Positions 8,258-17,161 of a stretch of 64,000 nucleotides of DNA are shown here, piece by piece. The stretch covers positions 62,001 through 126,000 of the forward strand of contig JBMNPF010000008.1 in the NCBI GenBank assembly GCA_050943475.1, written 5' to 3'. The notes below the pieces were generated by a model that was given only the letters and a program-made list of their open reading frames with translations, did no database searches and had not been told where the DNA came from. Each line of letters starts with the position of its first letter. Within the stretch, counting starts at the first letter, position 1. This DNA is from Metaruminococcus_A sp050943475. Its GTDB lineage: Bacteria; Bacillota; Clostridia; Oscillospirales; Ruminococcaceae. The position numbers and the translations under genes were made by a program.

Positions 8258-9229
8258 ATGAGAGAATTTACAATTCGGGAAAACGACGCCGGGCAAAGGC
8301 TGGACAAGTTTTTAACCAAGGCGGTCAAACGCTTGCCACAAAGCATGCTGTATAAGGGAATCCGGCTTAAACGCATCAAGGTAAATGGAAAACGCTGTCA
8401 ACCGAACCAGATGCTTCAACAAGGGGATTGCATCTCCCTGTATATCAACGATGAATTTTTTGAAGACAAGCCCTCTCTTCCCTTTTTGGACGCCCCTTCC
8501 GGCATTGCCATTGTTTATGAGGATGCAAACATTCTACTGGTAGACAAGCCCTGTGGTCTGGTGGTACACGAGGATAACGACAATACCGTCGACACCCTGA
8601 TCCACCGTGTTCAGCATTACCTGTACGAAAAAAAGGAATACGATCCTGCCACGGAAGCCTCGTTTGCGCCAGCGTTGTGCAACCGGATTGACCGCAACAC
8701 CTGCGGTATTGTCATTGTTGCAAAAACGGCGGAGGCTCTGCGTGTGATGAACGAAAAAATAAAGCGCCGGGAACTTACCAAGCGTTATCTGTGTGTTGTA
8801 CATGGAAAAATGCCAAAAGCCCGCGATTTATTGACCGGTTACCTGTTAAAAAACAGTGCTGACAATTTGGTCACCGTTTCAGACAATCCCTTTGCAGACG
8901 CCAAAAAAATCCGGACGGAGTACCGTGTCGTGGATACCCGCGGCGATTACTCCCTTTTGGACGTCAACCTGTTGACCGGGCGCACCCACCAGATCCGTGC
9001 CCATCTCGCCCATATTGGCCATCCCATTCTGGGCGACGGAAAATATGGAATCAACCGCGCAGATAAAAAATTGGGCTACAAATATCAGGCATTGTGCTCC
9101 TATTGGCTTTCTTTTGATTTTCAAACCGACGCCGGAGCCTTGAACTCATTGAAAGGCCGCAGTTTTGAATTAAAACAGATTTGGTTCCGGGACGATTTTT
9201 ACAATGGACGGCTATCTTACGGAAATTGA
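8258..9229 (+). CDS. RluA family pseudouridine synthase with S4 domain
   Basis: Converts uridine to pseudouridine in ribosomal or transfer RNA; 323 aa. The N-terminal 60 residues form an S4 RNA-binding domain (RLDKFL...KRIKVNGKR). The catalytic domain has the Asp-containing motif NRIDRNTCG and the GRTHQIRAHL motif typical of RluA/C/D enzymes. The ATG at 8258 follows GGGGGAAG; the frame is open further upstream, but those codons overlap the promoter. The exact RNA target cannot be told from sequence. Confidence 0.93.
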   Translation: MREFTIRENDAGQRLDKFLTKAVKRLPQSMLYKGIRLKRIKVNGKRCQPNQMLQQGDCISLYINDEFFEDKPSLPFLDAPSGIAIVYEDANILLVDKPCGLVVHEDNDNTVDTLIHRVQHYLYEKKEYDPATEASFAPALCNRIDRNTCGIVIVAKTAEALRVMNEKIKRRELTKRYLCVVHGKMPKARDLLTGYLLKNSADNLVTVSDNPFADAKKIRTEYRVVDTRGDYSLLDVNLLTGRTHQIRAHLAHIGHPILGDGKYGINRADKKLGYKYQALCSYWLSFDFQTDAGALNSLKGRSFELKQIWFRDDFYNGRLSYGN

Positions 9230-9288
9230 AAAACGCCTTCAAATATGTTAAAATTAAATTAATACATACCATTATGGGAGAGGATTTC

Positions 9289-10497
9289 ATGAAGTACGTT
9301 GTTTTGCTGTGCGACGGCATGGCGGATTATCCTTGTGAAGAACTAAACGGTAAAACCCCCATGCAGGCAGCTTACAAGCCGAATATGGATGCACTGGCCG
9401 CCCATGCAGAGGTTGGCCTTGTCAAGACCGTGGCAGACAGTCAATCGCCGGGAAGTGACGTCGCTAACCTTTCGGTCATGGGCTATGACCCGGAACTTTA
9501 CTATGCCGGGCGCTCGCCTTTGGAAGCGGCGAGCATTGGCATCCCGCTGAAAACGACCGATGTTGCCATGCGCTGCAACCTGGTTACTTTGTCAACTGAA
9601 CCGGCGTATGAAGAAAAAACAATGGAGGATTACTGCGGCGGCGATATTGGCACGGATGAAGCAGCAGAGCTCATTCAAACGCTTGCCGAGCATTTTAACA
9701 ACGATGAATTTCGTCTTTATACCGGTTTCAGTTACCGGCATTGCCTTGTCTGGGACAACGGCTTGGATGACATTCTCCCACTGACTCCGCCCCACGATAT
9801 TTCCGGGCGCGTCATCGGCGAATACCTGCCGTCAAACCCCAATGCGGCGAAACTGCTCGCTATGATGAAAAAAAGTTACGAAATCCTGAACAATCATCCG
9901 GTTAACCGCAGCCGGATTGAACGCGGGCTGCGTCCGGCCAACTCCATGTGGCTGTGGGGCAATGGCCGTTACAAGCCGCTTCCCTCTTTCCAGGAACAGT
10001 TTGGGCTGAAAGGAGCTGTCATTTCGGCGGTTGATCTCATCAAAGGCATTGGAAAACTGAGCCAGATGGATGTTATCAATGTCCCCGGTGCGACGGGATA
10101 CATCGACACCAATTTTGAAGGCAAAGCCGAGGCCGCGATTGAGGCGCTGAAAAACCACGATTTTCTCTACCTCCATGTAGAAGCGCCGGATGAATGCGGC
10201 CACCGCAATGAACTTGCCAACAAGGTGAAATCCATTGAGCTGATTGATGAAAAAATCCTCGCTCCGGTATTGGAGGCGCTCAAGGAATATGGCGATTTTA
10301 AGGTGATGGTTCTCCCGGATCATCCAACGCCGATTTCCACCCGCACCCATGCGCGGGACGCGGTTCCTTATTTTATCTATCAGCATTCCAACGCCAACCG
10401 TCAAACGGCATATTCGTTCGATGAAAAAGGTGCATCGAAAAGCAGCGTTTTCATCAAACACGGTCCGGATATTATGAAACATTTTCTGGAAGATTAA
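9289..10497 (+). CDS. ApgM-like cofactor-independent phosphoglycerate mutase family protein
   Basis: 402-aa alkaline-phosphatase-superfamily enzyme of the archaeal-type (COG3635) mutase family. Metal-binding and phosphoryl-transfer motifs are visible: LLCDGMADYP at the N-terminus, GSDVANLSVMGYDP around the putative phospho-acceptor Ser, and PDHPTPISTRTH near the C-terminus. It may interconvert 2- and 3-phosphoglycerate. Some bacterial members of this family have been reported as homoserine kinases, so the substrate is open. The ATG at 9289 has GGGAGAGGA upstream; 59 nt separate it from the previous gene. Confidence 0.85.
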   Translation: MKYVVLLCDGMADYPCEELNGKTPMQAAYKPNMDALAAHAEVGLVKTVADSQSPGSDVANLSVMGYDPELYYAGRSPLEAASIGIPLKTTDVAMRCNLVTLSTEPAYEEKTMEDYCGGDIGTDEAAELIQTLAEHFNNDEFRLYTGFSYRHCLVWDNGLDDILPLTPPHDISGRVIGEYLPSNPNAAKLLAMMKKSYEILNNHPVNRSRIERGLRPANSMWLWGNGRYKPLPSFQEQFGLKGAVISAVDLIKGIGKLSQMDVINVPGATGYIDTNFEGKAEAAIEALKNHDFLYLHVEAPDECGHRNELANKVKSIELIDEKILAPVLEALKEYGDFKVMVLPDHPTPISTRTHARDAVPYFIYQHSNANRQTAYSFDEKGASKSSVFIKHGPDIMKHFLED

Positions 10498-10591
10498 GGG
10501 CCTTTCTGGTGTTATTCCCCTCTCAATCAAAATCAGCATTGGCAGAGAGCTGTAATTCACCGAGAGGTGTTCCTGGTCATTCAAAAACAAG

Positions 10592-10625
10592 AAAGCTGGA
10601 TGCAGTTTGCATCCAGCTTTTTTAT
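10592..10625. terminator. Bidirectional terminator
   Basis: Stem AAAGCTGGATGC/GCATCCAGCTTT with a 5-nt loop and TTTTTTA on the plus strand. It separates the plus-strand apgM-like gene from the minus-strand TSCPD gene. Confidence 0.8.
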
Positions 10626-10671
10626 AATAATAAATCGAACAACTGCAAAAGCTATAGGAAAAGTCGATGCT

Positions 10672-10920
10672 TTACAGTTCGGCCGAACGCAACGCCTCTG
10701 CAAATTGCGCCGGACAGGAGGTATCCTTCATGCCGCATTTAATATCGGAGAGTTTTTCAATCAACTCGTCCGCTGACTTTCCAACCGCAAGAGCCGAAAT
10801 CCCCTGTAGATTTCCATTGCACCCACCTAAAAAGTTTACCGAGGTGACAATGTTGTTTTCGTCAATCTCTATTGTAATTTTGCGCGAGCAAACGCCATGT
10901 GGTGTGTATTCAACGGTCAT
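10672..10920 (-). CDS. TSCPD domain protein (TIGR03905 type)
   Basis: 82-aa stand-alone TSCPD domain, a fold also found at the C-terminus of some ribonucleotide reductases. The naming motif reads TSCPA here, and the conserved GGCNGNLQG glycine/cysteine motif is present, with three further Cys that could bind a metal. It is the last gene of a PHP phosphoesterase/malic enzyme/TSCPD operon, 7 nt after the malic enzyme gene, whose end carries its Shine-Dalgarno. Function unknown. Confidence 0.85.
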   Translation of the reverse strand: MTVEYTPHGVCSRKITIEIDENNIVTSVNFLGGCNGNLQGISALAVGKSADELIEKLSDIKCGMKDTSCPAQFAEALRSAEL

Positions 10921-10927
10921 ACCGTTC

Positions 10928-12094
10928 TCATTCCCCTTTCGTTTTCATTCCAATATCATAGACCGCTTTCGCTACGCTCGGCGCAACCTGTTTGTTGAAA
11001 GCATCCGGTAGAATGTAATCCGGACGAAGCTCTTCCTCCGGAATGATGGAAGCAATTCCATATGCCGCCGCCAGTTTCATTTCGTCGGTAATATCCTTCA
11101 CCCGCGCCTGAAGCGCACCTTTAAAGATACCAGGGAAAGCAAGTACATTATTAATTTGGTTTGGATAGTCGCTGCGGCCGGTACCGACAATAAAGGCACC
11201 GCCCTTGATGGCGTCCTCCGGCATAATTTCCGGCGTCGGATTTGCCATTGCAAAGATAATTGGTTTTTCCGCCATTGTCGAAACCATTTCCGAGGTGACC
11301 AGATTTGGACGTGAAACACCCAAAAAGGCATCCGCGCCGTTCAGCGCATCCGCAAGGGTACCTTTTTTGCCGGTGTGGTTCGTCACCTTTGCCAGTTCCT
11401 GCTGGGCTTCATTGAGCCCTGGGGCGCCTTCATAAATAATGCCATTAATGTCACAAAGGATTAAATCCTTCAATCCGGCCATCAGCATCAGTTTTGCAAC
11501 TGCAATACCAGCGGCACCCGCACCATTGATGACCAGGGTCATCTCAGAAAGCGGTTTACCTGCAAGTTTTGCGGCATTAATCAAGGCGGCAAGCGCAACA
11601 ATTGCAGTACCGTGCTGGTCGTCGTGGAAAACCGGGATATCCAGTTTTTCCTTTAGGCGCGCCTCAATTTCAAAGCAGCGCGGAGCCGCAATGTCTTCCA
11701 GGTTAATACCGCCGAAAGAGGGGGCAATCAGGCTGATGGTCTGCACAATTTCATCGACGTTTTTGGAAGCAACACAAAGCGGAAAAGCGTCTACATCGGC
11801 AAACGCCTTAAAGAGCGCACATTTACCCTCCATTACAGGCATTGCAGCGGATGGACCAATATCTCCAAGGCCGAGAACCGCAGTACCATCGGTAATAACG
11901 GCAACCAGATTTCCTTTACGAGTTAACTCATAGACCTTCTCTGGATCCTTTTCAATTTCCAGACAAGGCTGTGCAACTCCCGGAGTATACGCGACCGAAA
12001 GCTCTTCTTTATTGGTAATCGGCGCGCGGGAAACAACCTCAATTTTTCCATGCCATTCTTCATGGGCCCGGACGGCCTTTTCTTTGATGTCCAT
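10928..12094 (-). CDS. NAD(P)-dependent malic enzyme
   Basis: Oxidative decarboxylation of malate to pyruvate, 388 aa, the short bacterial form. The malic domain shows SVAYTPGVAQPC and the acidic metal-binding region (VFHDDQHGTA). The nucleotide-binding domain shows a Rossmann glycine motif (INGAGAAGIA) and FAMANPTPEI. It feeds pyruvate and NAD(P)H into fermentation, fitting the Nfn and Rnf systems nearby. The ATG overlaps the stop codon of the PHP gene by one base (TAATG), so the two are translationally coupled. Confidence 0.95.
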   Translation of the reverse strand: MDIKEKAVRAHEEWHGKIEVVSRAPITNKEELSVAYTPGVAQPCLEIEKDPEKVYELTRKGNLVAVITDGTAVLGLGDIGPSAAMPVMEGKCALFKAFADVDAFPLCVASKNVDEIVQTISLIAPSFGGINLEDIAAPRCFEIEARLKEKLDIPVFHDDQHGTAIVALAALINAAKLAGKPLSEMTLVINGAGAAGIAVAKLMLMAGLKDLILCDINGIIYEGAPGLNEAQQELAKVTNHTGKKGTLADALNGADAFLGVSRPNLVTSEMVSTMAEKPIIFAMANPTPEIMPEDAIKGGAFIVGTGRSDYPNQINNVLAFPGIFKGALQARVKDITDEMKLAAAYGIASIIPEEELRPDYILPDAFNKQVAPSVAKAVYDIGMKTKGE

Positions 12095-12945
12095 TACTTT
12101 GTCGTCTCCTTATATTTTGCTGATATTTTAAACAACTGATCCAAAGCGTCTTTGTGGACGCACCGGCTCCCGAGGTAGCTCTGATCGGTTGAAGAATACA
12201 TCCCGTGAAAGTCTGAACCGCCAGTTACCAGCAGTCCATGTGTTTCTGCCAGGGCAAGCGCTTCTTTGGAATCCTCTTCACTGTTGCGCGGGTGATAAAC
12301 CTCTATGCCATCCAGCAAGTTCTTTTCAACCAATTCATGCATTAGGTCAGCCGACTGGTAGACGGTAGGATGCGCAAGCACCGCAATCCCCCCCGCCTCA
12401 TGAATGGCGCCAAGCACTTCATAAACATCAGGATAACGGTAAGAAACCAGGCAGCTTCCTGTTTTGCGGTTAAAGAGTTCATAGAACAAATCGCCATAAA
12501 TAGAGGTTGTGTAACCAGCATCAAACAATGCACGCATAATATGCTGTTTATAAATACAGTTGGAACTAGAGGAATACTTGGTAATGGATTCCGGCGTAAT
12601 GGGATATTTTTTCATCACAAGCTTGGCCATTTCATTCCCGGCCTTTTTGCGGGACTCATTGGCGCGGATACACAACCCCTCCAAACGATCCGGCTTCAGC
12701 GGCAGGTAGCACAGAATGTGTACCTTTCGGTTGCGCACTTCATCGTAGCCCGAAAATTCCACACCCGGAATCACATTAATTCCATAGCGCTCCGCCAATA
12801 TTTTCGACCTTGAAAAAGAAGCCATCGTATCATGGTCGGTCAAAGAGATAAAATCAAGGCCTATGCGCTTTGCAAGCGCAATAACATCCTCAATTCCCTC
12901 CGAACCATCGGATAATTTTGTGTGACAATGCAAATCGCCTTTCAC
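12094..12945 (-). CDS. PHP domain metal-dependent phosphoesterase
   Basis: 283 aa, related to the TrpH/YciV (RNase AM) group. PHP metal ligands are visible: DLHCHTKLSDG, SLTDHDT, LAHPTVYQ, TGGSDFHG. The group includes nucleoside-3',5'-bisphosphate phosphatases and 5'-3' RNA exonucleases; the activity here cannot be narrowed. The GTG start at 12945 is preceded by GGAG at ten nucleotides. First gene of the operon with malic enzyme and the TSCPD protein, a pairing with no obvious metabolic logic. Confidence 0.88.
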   Translation of the reverse strand: MKGDLHCHTKLSDGSEGIEDVIALAKRIGLDFISLTDHDTMASFSRSKILAERYGINVIPGVEFSGYDEVRNRKVHILCYLPLKPDRLEGLCIRANESRKKAGNEMAKLVMKKYPITPESITKYSSSSNCIYKQHIMRALFDAGYTTSIYGDLFYELFNRKTGSCLVSYRYPDVYEVLGAIHEAGGIAVLAHPTVYQSADLMHELVEKNLLDGIEVYHPRNSEEDSKEALALAETHGLLVTGGSDFHGMYSSTDQSYLGSRCVHKDALDQLFKISAKYKETTK

Positions 12946-12995
12946 GGGAAATCAACTCCATTCTACCCAGAAAAATAACCTCGTATCCCCCGTTG

Positions 12996-13922
12996 TCAAG
13001 ACACGGTTTTGCCGCCGCGCCCCTCTGTTTTAATTGTCAATTCCGATTTTGGTTCAAGCGTACCTAAGTCGGTAAAAATAGGCTCGTCCTCTTCTTCCTC
13101 CCATGTATCGCCAAACACATTGGTTTTACGCGCTTCCGGATGAGCTTCATAGTAAGGATCAACCAACAGCCGCTTTACATGCGGGAAGGAATTGAACACT
13201 ACAATAAAACCGATTAGCGACGCATAAAAAAGTGGCGTAAAAATGGCCACAAAGGCAAGGAGAAAATCCAGTGGAATAAACAAAAACGGGATAATCACCA
13301 ATACAAATATAAAAAAGGTGGTAATGAGGTTCGTTTTAATTGCCGCCAGCGTTAAAATCAAAGAATTTTTGATGAGCTGGGGAATTCTCAAATCGAGAGT
13401 AATCATCATGAGATAAATGTAGTAGTGCATATTCAAAACAATAATCGCCACTGCAACATAAAGAATCAGCAGGACGTACTGAAATGCGCCCTGGTCAAAC
13501 TGAAGCAGTGAAAAATGCACGCTTACCCCTACAATGGTGAGCACAATTGCATCAAGGCAGGAAAAAAGCAAAGACTGTTTGAAATTGTTTTTCATGTACT
13601 CAATAAAATCATGCCAAATGAACACCGGGCGTTCAAGCGAAAGCTGCCGAAGCAAATAGGTAAATCCGCAGGTCGGCGGACCCATCAGCGCAATGCCGAA
13701 CACAATGCCGAGAAAACTGAGCGAGCCCGGAATGAACATAAACCCAAGAACCGCTACAGCAACGGAAGGCAACATGAACAGGGCATAAAGAAGATTAATA
13801 TACATTAACCGTCCAAATTTACGAAAATAAAGCTCAAAAAAACGGAACAGCCTCTTCTTTTCCATCCTGTTTTTATCGACACCAGGGCCAACCTTTGTGT
13901 TCCCTAAAAAACCAAACGCCAA
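12996..13922 (-). CDS. YesL family (DUF624) membrane protein
   Basis: 308-aa protein with about six transmembrane helices and an acidic cytoplasmic tail. The N-terminal sequence FGFLGNTKVGPGVDK matches the FGxxNxxKPGPGV start typical of YesL proteins. No ATG fits this; a TTG at 13922 lies 9 nt after AGAGGA and is preferred over an earlier TTG (13940) that has no Shine-Dalgarno. YesL proteins are often near carbohydrate ABC importers, but none is adjacent here. Function unknown. Confidence 0.85.
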   Translation of the reverse strand: MAFGFLGNTKVGPGVDKNRMEKKRLFRFFELYFRKFGRLMYINLLYALFMLPSVAVAVLGFMFIPGSLSFLGIVFGIALMGPPTCGFTYLLRQLSLERPVFIWHDFIEYMKNNFKQSLLFSCLDAIVLTIVGVSVHFSLLQFDQGAFQYVLLILYVAVAIIVLNMHYYIYLMMITLDLRIPQLIKNSLILTLAAIKTNLITTFFIFVLVIIPFLFIPLDFLLAFVAIFTPLFYASLIGFIVVFNSFPHVKRLLVDPYYEAHPEARKTNVFGDTWEEEEDEPIFTDLGTLEPKSELTIKTEGRGGKTVS

Positions 13923-14034
13923 CGATAAACATCCTCTCAAATTTGATACTTAACAGATTTATTATCCTAAAAAGAACAACCTTTGTCAATAAAATCGGCA
14001 ACTTATTTATAAAAAGTATACAATTTTACCGCGA

Positions 14035-14673
14035 TTACAGCTGAATAATTGATGAAAATAGGAAATTAATGGCAGAATCAAGCGCCGATATCAACAAAAT
14101 CAACAGCAAATAAAAAGCGTATTTGGCACAATAGACTTTCAAAGTTTCACCAGACGCCGCCGTTCCCAACTTGGGAAAGATAGAGGCCAGAAACAGATTT
14201 GAGAACTGTATGGAATCCTTGAGCGCTGCAATCATTACAAAGGTAAAAAGCACCGCAGCCGGCACAATGAATACCATACAGTACAAAACACCTCCAGCCT
14301 GATGATGCGTATAAATATTACCCATGGCCAGTCCAAGTCCAAAACCACGAAACAACATAATAAACACACTGAAAGGCTGCCCAAGCGCAAAAAAGCCAAG
14401 CAAAAAAGCCGCGCCGAGATAAAGCCCATTGGTTGACAAACTGGACAAAAACGTGGATATAATGGACTGTTCTCCCCTGTTTGAAATGTATTCCTGCGTC
14501 AAAAAAGAAAGCTTATCCTGCAAGGTCTGGTCGGCCTGAGACATTAATACAGAGCCATACAGCAGGGCAACCAAAAAAGCGGCCAGCAAAATAGTTGTCA
14601 ATCGGTTTTGCTTCATCATTCGCTTTACCGAAACAAAAGCGGGTACATGCATCTCATCGCTTGTCCGGGTCAT
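14035..14673 (-). CDS. spoIIM: Stage II sporulation protein M-like membrane protein
   Basis: 212 aa with five predicted transmembrane helices and the SpoIIM-family pattern: a long extracytoplasmic loop after helix 1 (SQADQTLQDKLSF...), then LFRGFGLGLAMGNIY. SpoIIM acts with SpoIID and SpoIIP in septal peptidoglycan removal during engulfment. The ATG at 14673 (MTRTSDE) follows GAGGAGG. It lies 66 nt after proC on the same strand. Confidence 0.85.
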   Translation of the reverse strand: MTRTSDEMHVPAFVSVKRMMKQNRLTTILLAAFLVALLYGSVLMSQADQTLQDKLSFLTQEYISNRGEQSIISTFLSSLSTNGLYLGAAFLLGFFALGQPFSVFIMLFRGFGLGLAMGNIYTHHQAGGVLYCMVFIVPAAVLFTFVMIAALKDSIQFSNLFLASIFPKLGTAASGETLKVYCAKYAFYLLLILLISALDSAINFLFSSIIQL

Positions 14674-14739
14674 AAAAACACCTCCTCGTCTCATATACCG
14701 AACGGTACAGTATATGCGGCAAGGAGGTTTGCTTATGAA

Positions 14740-15540
14740 TTAACTTTTGGAAAGCTCGTAGGCGCGCTTGGTACAGGCTTCACAGGCCGCCTGAACGGCG
14801 TCTTGCAGGCCATGCTCCCGAAGCTGATCGAGGCCGGCGATGGTTGTGCCTCCCTTTGAGCTCACCATCGCAATTAAATCGTCAATGGATTTTCCGGAAT
14901 GAAGCATCATCTCCGCAGAACCAATCAGGGTCTGACAGAATAAGCGCAGGGCCGCATTGGCATCAATGCCAACCGAAACCGCGTACTCCACAAAGCCTTT
15001 CGCATAAAGATAAATAAACGCCGGACTGCTGCCATTGACCGCAATGATTTCCTTCATCTGGTTTTCCGGGATCACCGCAATTTCACCGCTTGCACGAAAA
15101 ATATCGCAGACGGCAGAAAACTCCGCATCACTGGTCGGCGCAACCTGCGCAAGCGCCGAAGCACCATATCCGAGAAGCAAGGGCGTATTTGGCATAACCA
15201 GCACCACCTTGCATTCTCCCCCCAAAAAGCTTTGGATGTACTCCGCCGTAATTCCGGCCGCAATTGAAACTACGACTGTATGCAGTGAAAACAGCGGTTT
15301 TATCTGTTTAAGGGCTTCTTCAAAGTTTTGCGGCTTGATGGAGAGAAACAAAAAATCCGCATCCGAAACCACATCTTCCAAGGTTCCTGCACGAACGCCA
15401 GAAGCCGAAAGCTCCTCCGCTTTTTCACGCATAACGTCATAGGCGTGAAGCTCATAGGCCGAAGCGTCTTTACTTCCGCAGATCCCTTTTATAATGGCTG
15501 TCGCCATATTGCCCGCCCCGATAAACGAAACCTTTTTCAT
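14740..15540 (-). CDS. proC: Pyrroline-5-carboxylate reductase
   Basis: Last step of proline biosynthesis: reduction of pyrroline-5-carboxylate with NAD(P)H. 266 aa, standard length. Rossmann motif FIGAGNMATAI at the start; the C-terminal signature (SSKGGTTIAGLDQLREHGL) is intact. ATG start with AGGAAG. It follows the SCIFF maturase gene by 12 nt and is probably read through from that operon. Confidence 0.95.
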   Translation of the reverse strand: MKKVSFIGAGNMATAIIKGICGSKDASAYELHAYDVMREKAEELSASGVRAGTLEDVVSDADFLFLSIKPQNFEEALKQIKPLFSLHTVVVSIAAGITAEYIQSFLGGECKVVLVMPNTPLLLGYGASALAQVAPTSDAEFSAVCDIFRASGEIAVIPENQMKEIIAVNGSSPAFIYLYAKGFVEYAVSVGIDANAALRLFCQTLIGSAEMMLHSGKSIDDLIAMVSSKGGTTIAGLDQLREHGLQDAVQAACEACTKRAYELSKS

Positions 15541-15552
15541 ACAAGCACTTCC

Positions 15553-16911
15553 TTAATCCGCCAGCGCGGCCTTCATCATGATGGCGCATTCCAAGCGTTT
15601 CTTTTCCAACTCACAGGAGAGTTTGTGGGACTTGAGTACATCTCCCGCGTACTGCAGGTTGTTGGCGTTACAGCCGCCGCTGCAATAGAATTTCGCCCAG
15701 CAATCTTTGCAATCGGTTTTGTTATAAACCGTTGTCTGGGAGAAATAATCCTTCATTTTAAAATTGAAAGAACCGTCGTGCAGATTGCCCATCTTCCATT
15801 CTTTCATACCGACGAATTGGTGACAGGGATAAATGTCTCCATCCGGGGTAACCGCAACATATTCGTTGCCGCAGCCACAGCCGCGCAGCCGTTTAATAGC
15901 GCACGGTCCCTGATCGAGGTCAAGCATAAAATGGAAAAAATTGATAGATTTCCCCGACTGTTTGATTTTAATGAGCTCCTTCGCGAGTTTTTCATACTCG
16001 GCAAAGATCACCGGAAAGTCTGCTTCGGTAATGGCGTAATCCTCGTCCGGATTGGAGACAACCGGCTCTACCGAGAGCTGGTCAAAGCCCTGTTCATAGA
16101 GGCTGAGCACGTCGTCGGCAAAATCGAGGTTGTATTTGGTAAAGGTACCCCGTGCATAGTACTGGTCGTGCCCACGTTTGTCCACAAATTTTTTGTATTT
16201 GTCAAGAATAATATCATAACTGCCGCTGCCATTGATGCAGGGGCGCATCCGGTCGTTGACCTCGCGGCGCCCGTCAATGGAGAGGACAACGTTGGACATC
16301 TCCCGGTTGATGTAATCAATCTTTGCATCATCCAAGAGCATGCCGTTGGTGGTGATGGTGAACCGAAACAGCTTGTTGTGTTCTTTTTCCAGCGAACGCG
16401 CATACTCTACAATTTGCTTAACCACTTCAAAGTTCATCAGCGGCTCCCCGCCAAAAAAGTCCAGCTCCAGATTGTGACGCCCTTTGGATTTTTCAATTAA
16501 AAAATCAATGGCCTTTTTGCCAGTCTCAAAATCGAGCAGGCGGCGGCCTTCGCCAAAATCACCAGTAGAGGCAAAGCAGTACTTACACCGCAGGTTGCAG
16601 TCATGCGCCACATGCAGGCACATCGCCTTGATAGGCGACGCCACCATTCGGTCGGCAAACTGCTCATAATCGTCGCTGGAAAAGAGAATACCATCCTGGT
16701 AGAGGGAATAAATCTCATCGTATGTTTCCAGCAATTCTTTTGAATCGAACTCGCTGGAGAGCGCAGCTAACGCCTCTTGGGGACATGCCTCTGTCAATGG
16801 TTCCGAGACATAATCAAGCAAGCGATAAGTGAGTTCATCCACAACATGAACGCCGCCACTGTTGACATCCAGCACGATATAGTAGCCGTTTTGGTAAAAT
16901 TTATGTATCAT
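15553..16911 (-). CDS. scfB: Radical SAM SCIFF peptide maturase
   Basis: Radical S-adenosylmethionine enzyme predicted to install a thioether cross-link (Cys sulfur to Thr carbon) in the SCIFF peptide encoded just upstream. 452 aa. An N-terminal peptide-recognition region (about 1-85) is followed by the radical SAM motif CNLRCKYC (CxxxCxxC) and then a SPASM domain with auxiliary-cluster cysteines (CAIKRLRGCGCG...YPCHQ...CKDCWAKFYCSGGC). Family length and Cys pattern match the SCIFF maturases. ATG with AAAGGAG; 91 nt after scfA. Confidence 0.95.
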   Translation of the reverse strand: MIHKFYQNGYYIVLDVNSGGVHVVDELTYRLLDYVSEPLTEACPQEALAALSSEFDSKELLETYDEIYSLYQDGILFSSDDYEQFADRMVASPIKAMCLHVAHDCNLRCKYCFASTGDFGEGRRLLDFETGKKAIDFLIEKSKGRHNLELDFFGGEPLMNFEVVKQIVEYARSLEKEHNKLFRFTITTNGMLLDDAKIDYINREMSNVVLSIDGRREVNDRMRPCINGSGSYDIILDKYKKFVDKRGHDQYYARGTFTKYNLDFADDVLSLYEQGFDQLSVEPVVSNPDEDYAITEADFPVIFAEYEKLAKELIKIKQSGKSINFFHFMLDLDQGPCAIKRLRGCGCGNEYVAVTPDGDIYPCHQFVGMKEWKMGNLHDGSFNFKMKDYFSQTTVYNKTDCKDCWAKFYCSGGCNANNLQYAGDVLKSHKLSCELEKKRLECAIMMKAALAD

Positions 16912-17002
16912 GTTTTCTCCTTTAAAAATCAGGCTTTAAACAGAACGAAGCCGCCTGCCCGCGACCTGCGAGCAAGCGACTGCATATTTCCGCAACAACG
17001 GG

Positions 17003-17140
17003 TTATTTCTCGCACTTCTGATTTGCAACCGTGCAGGACGTTTTGCAAGCAGACTGGCAGGAAGCCTGGCACTCGCCGCAGCCACCCTTTGCAGCAGTCT
17101 TTTTCAGATTTGCCTTGTTAAGCGTTTTGATGTGTTTCAT
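17003..17140 (-). CDS. scfA: SCIFF precursor peptide (six Cys in forty-five)
   Basis: Exactly 45 codons and exactly six cysteines, at positions 21, 24, 28, 32, 36 and 43. It opens MKHIKTLNKANLK (leader) and continues with the core CGECQASCQSACKTSC. Thr34 and Thr37 lie by Cys32 and Cys36; in the characterised Clostridium thermocellum peptide Cys32 is linked to Thr37, and both residues are present here. A perfect AGGAGG precedes the ATG. A ribosomally made, modified peptide nearly universal in Clostridia; biological role unknown. Confidence 0.96.
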   Translation of the reverse strand: MKHIKTLNKANLKKTAAKGGCGECQASCQSACKTSCTVANQKCEK

Positions 17141-17161
17141 CCTGAAAAACCTCCTTACTTT

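Noticed and set aside
15328..16500. 390-codon plus-strand frame opposite proC and scfB
   Set aside because: Antisense shadow of two well-supported genes; composition is biased as expected for the complementary strand.
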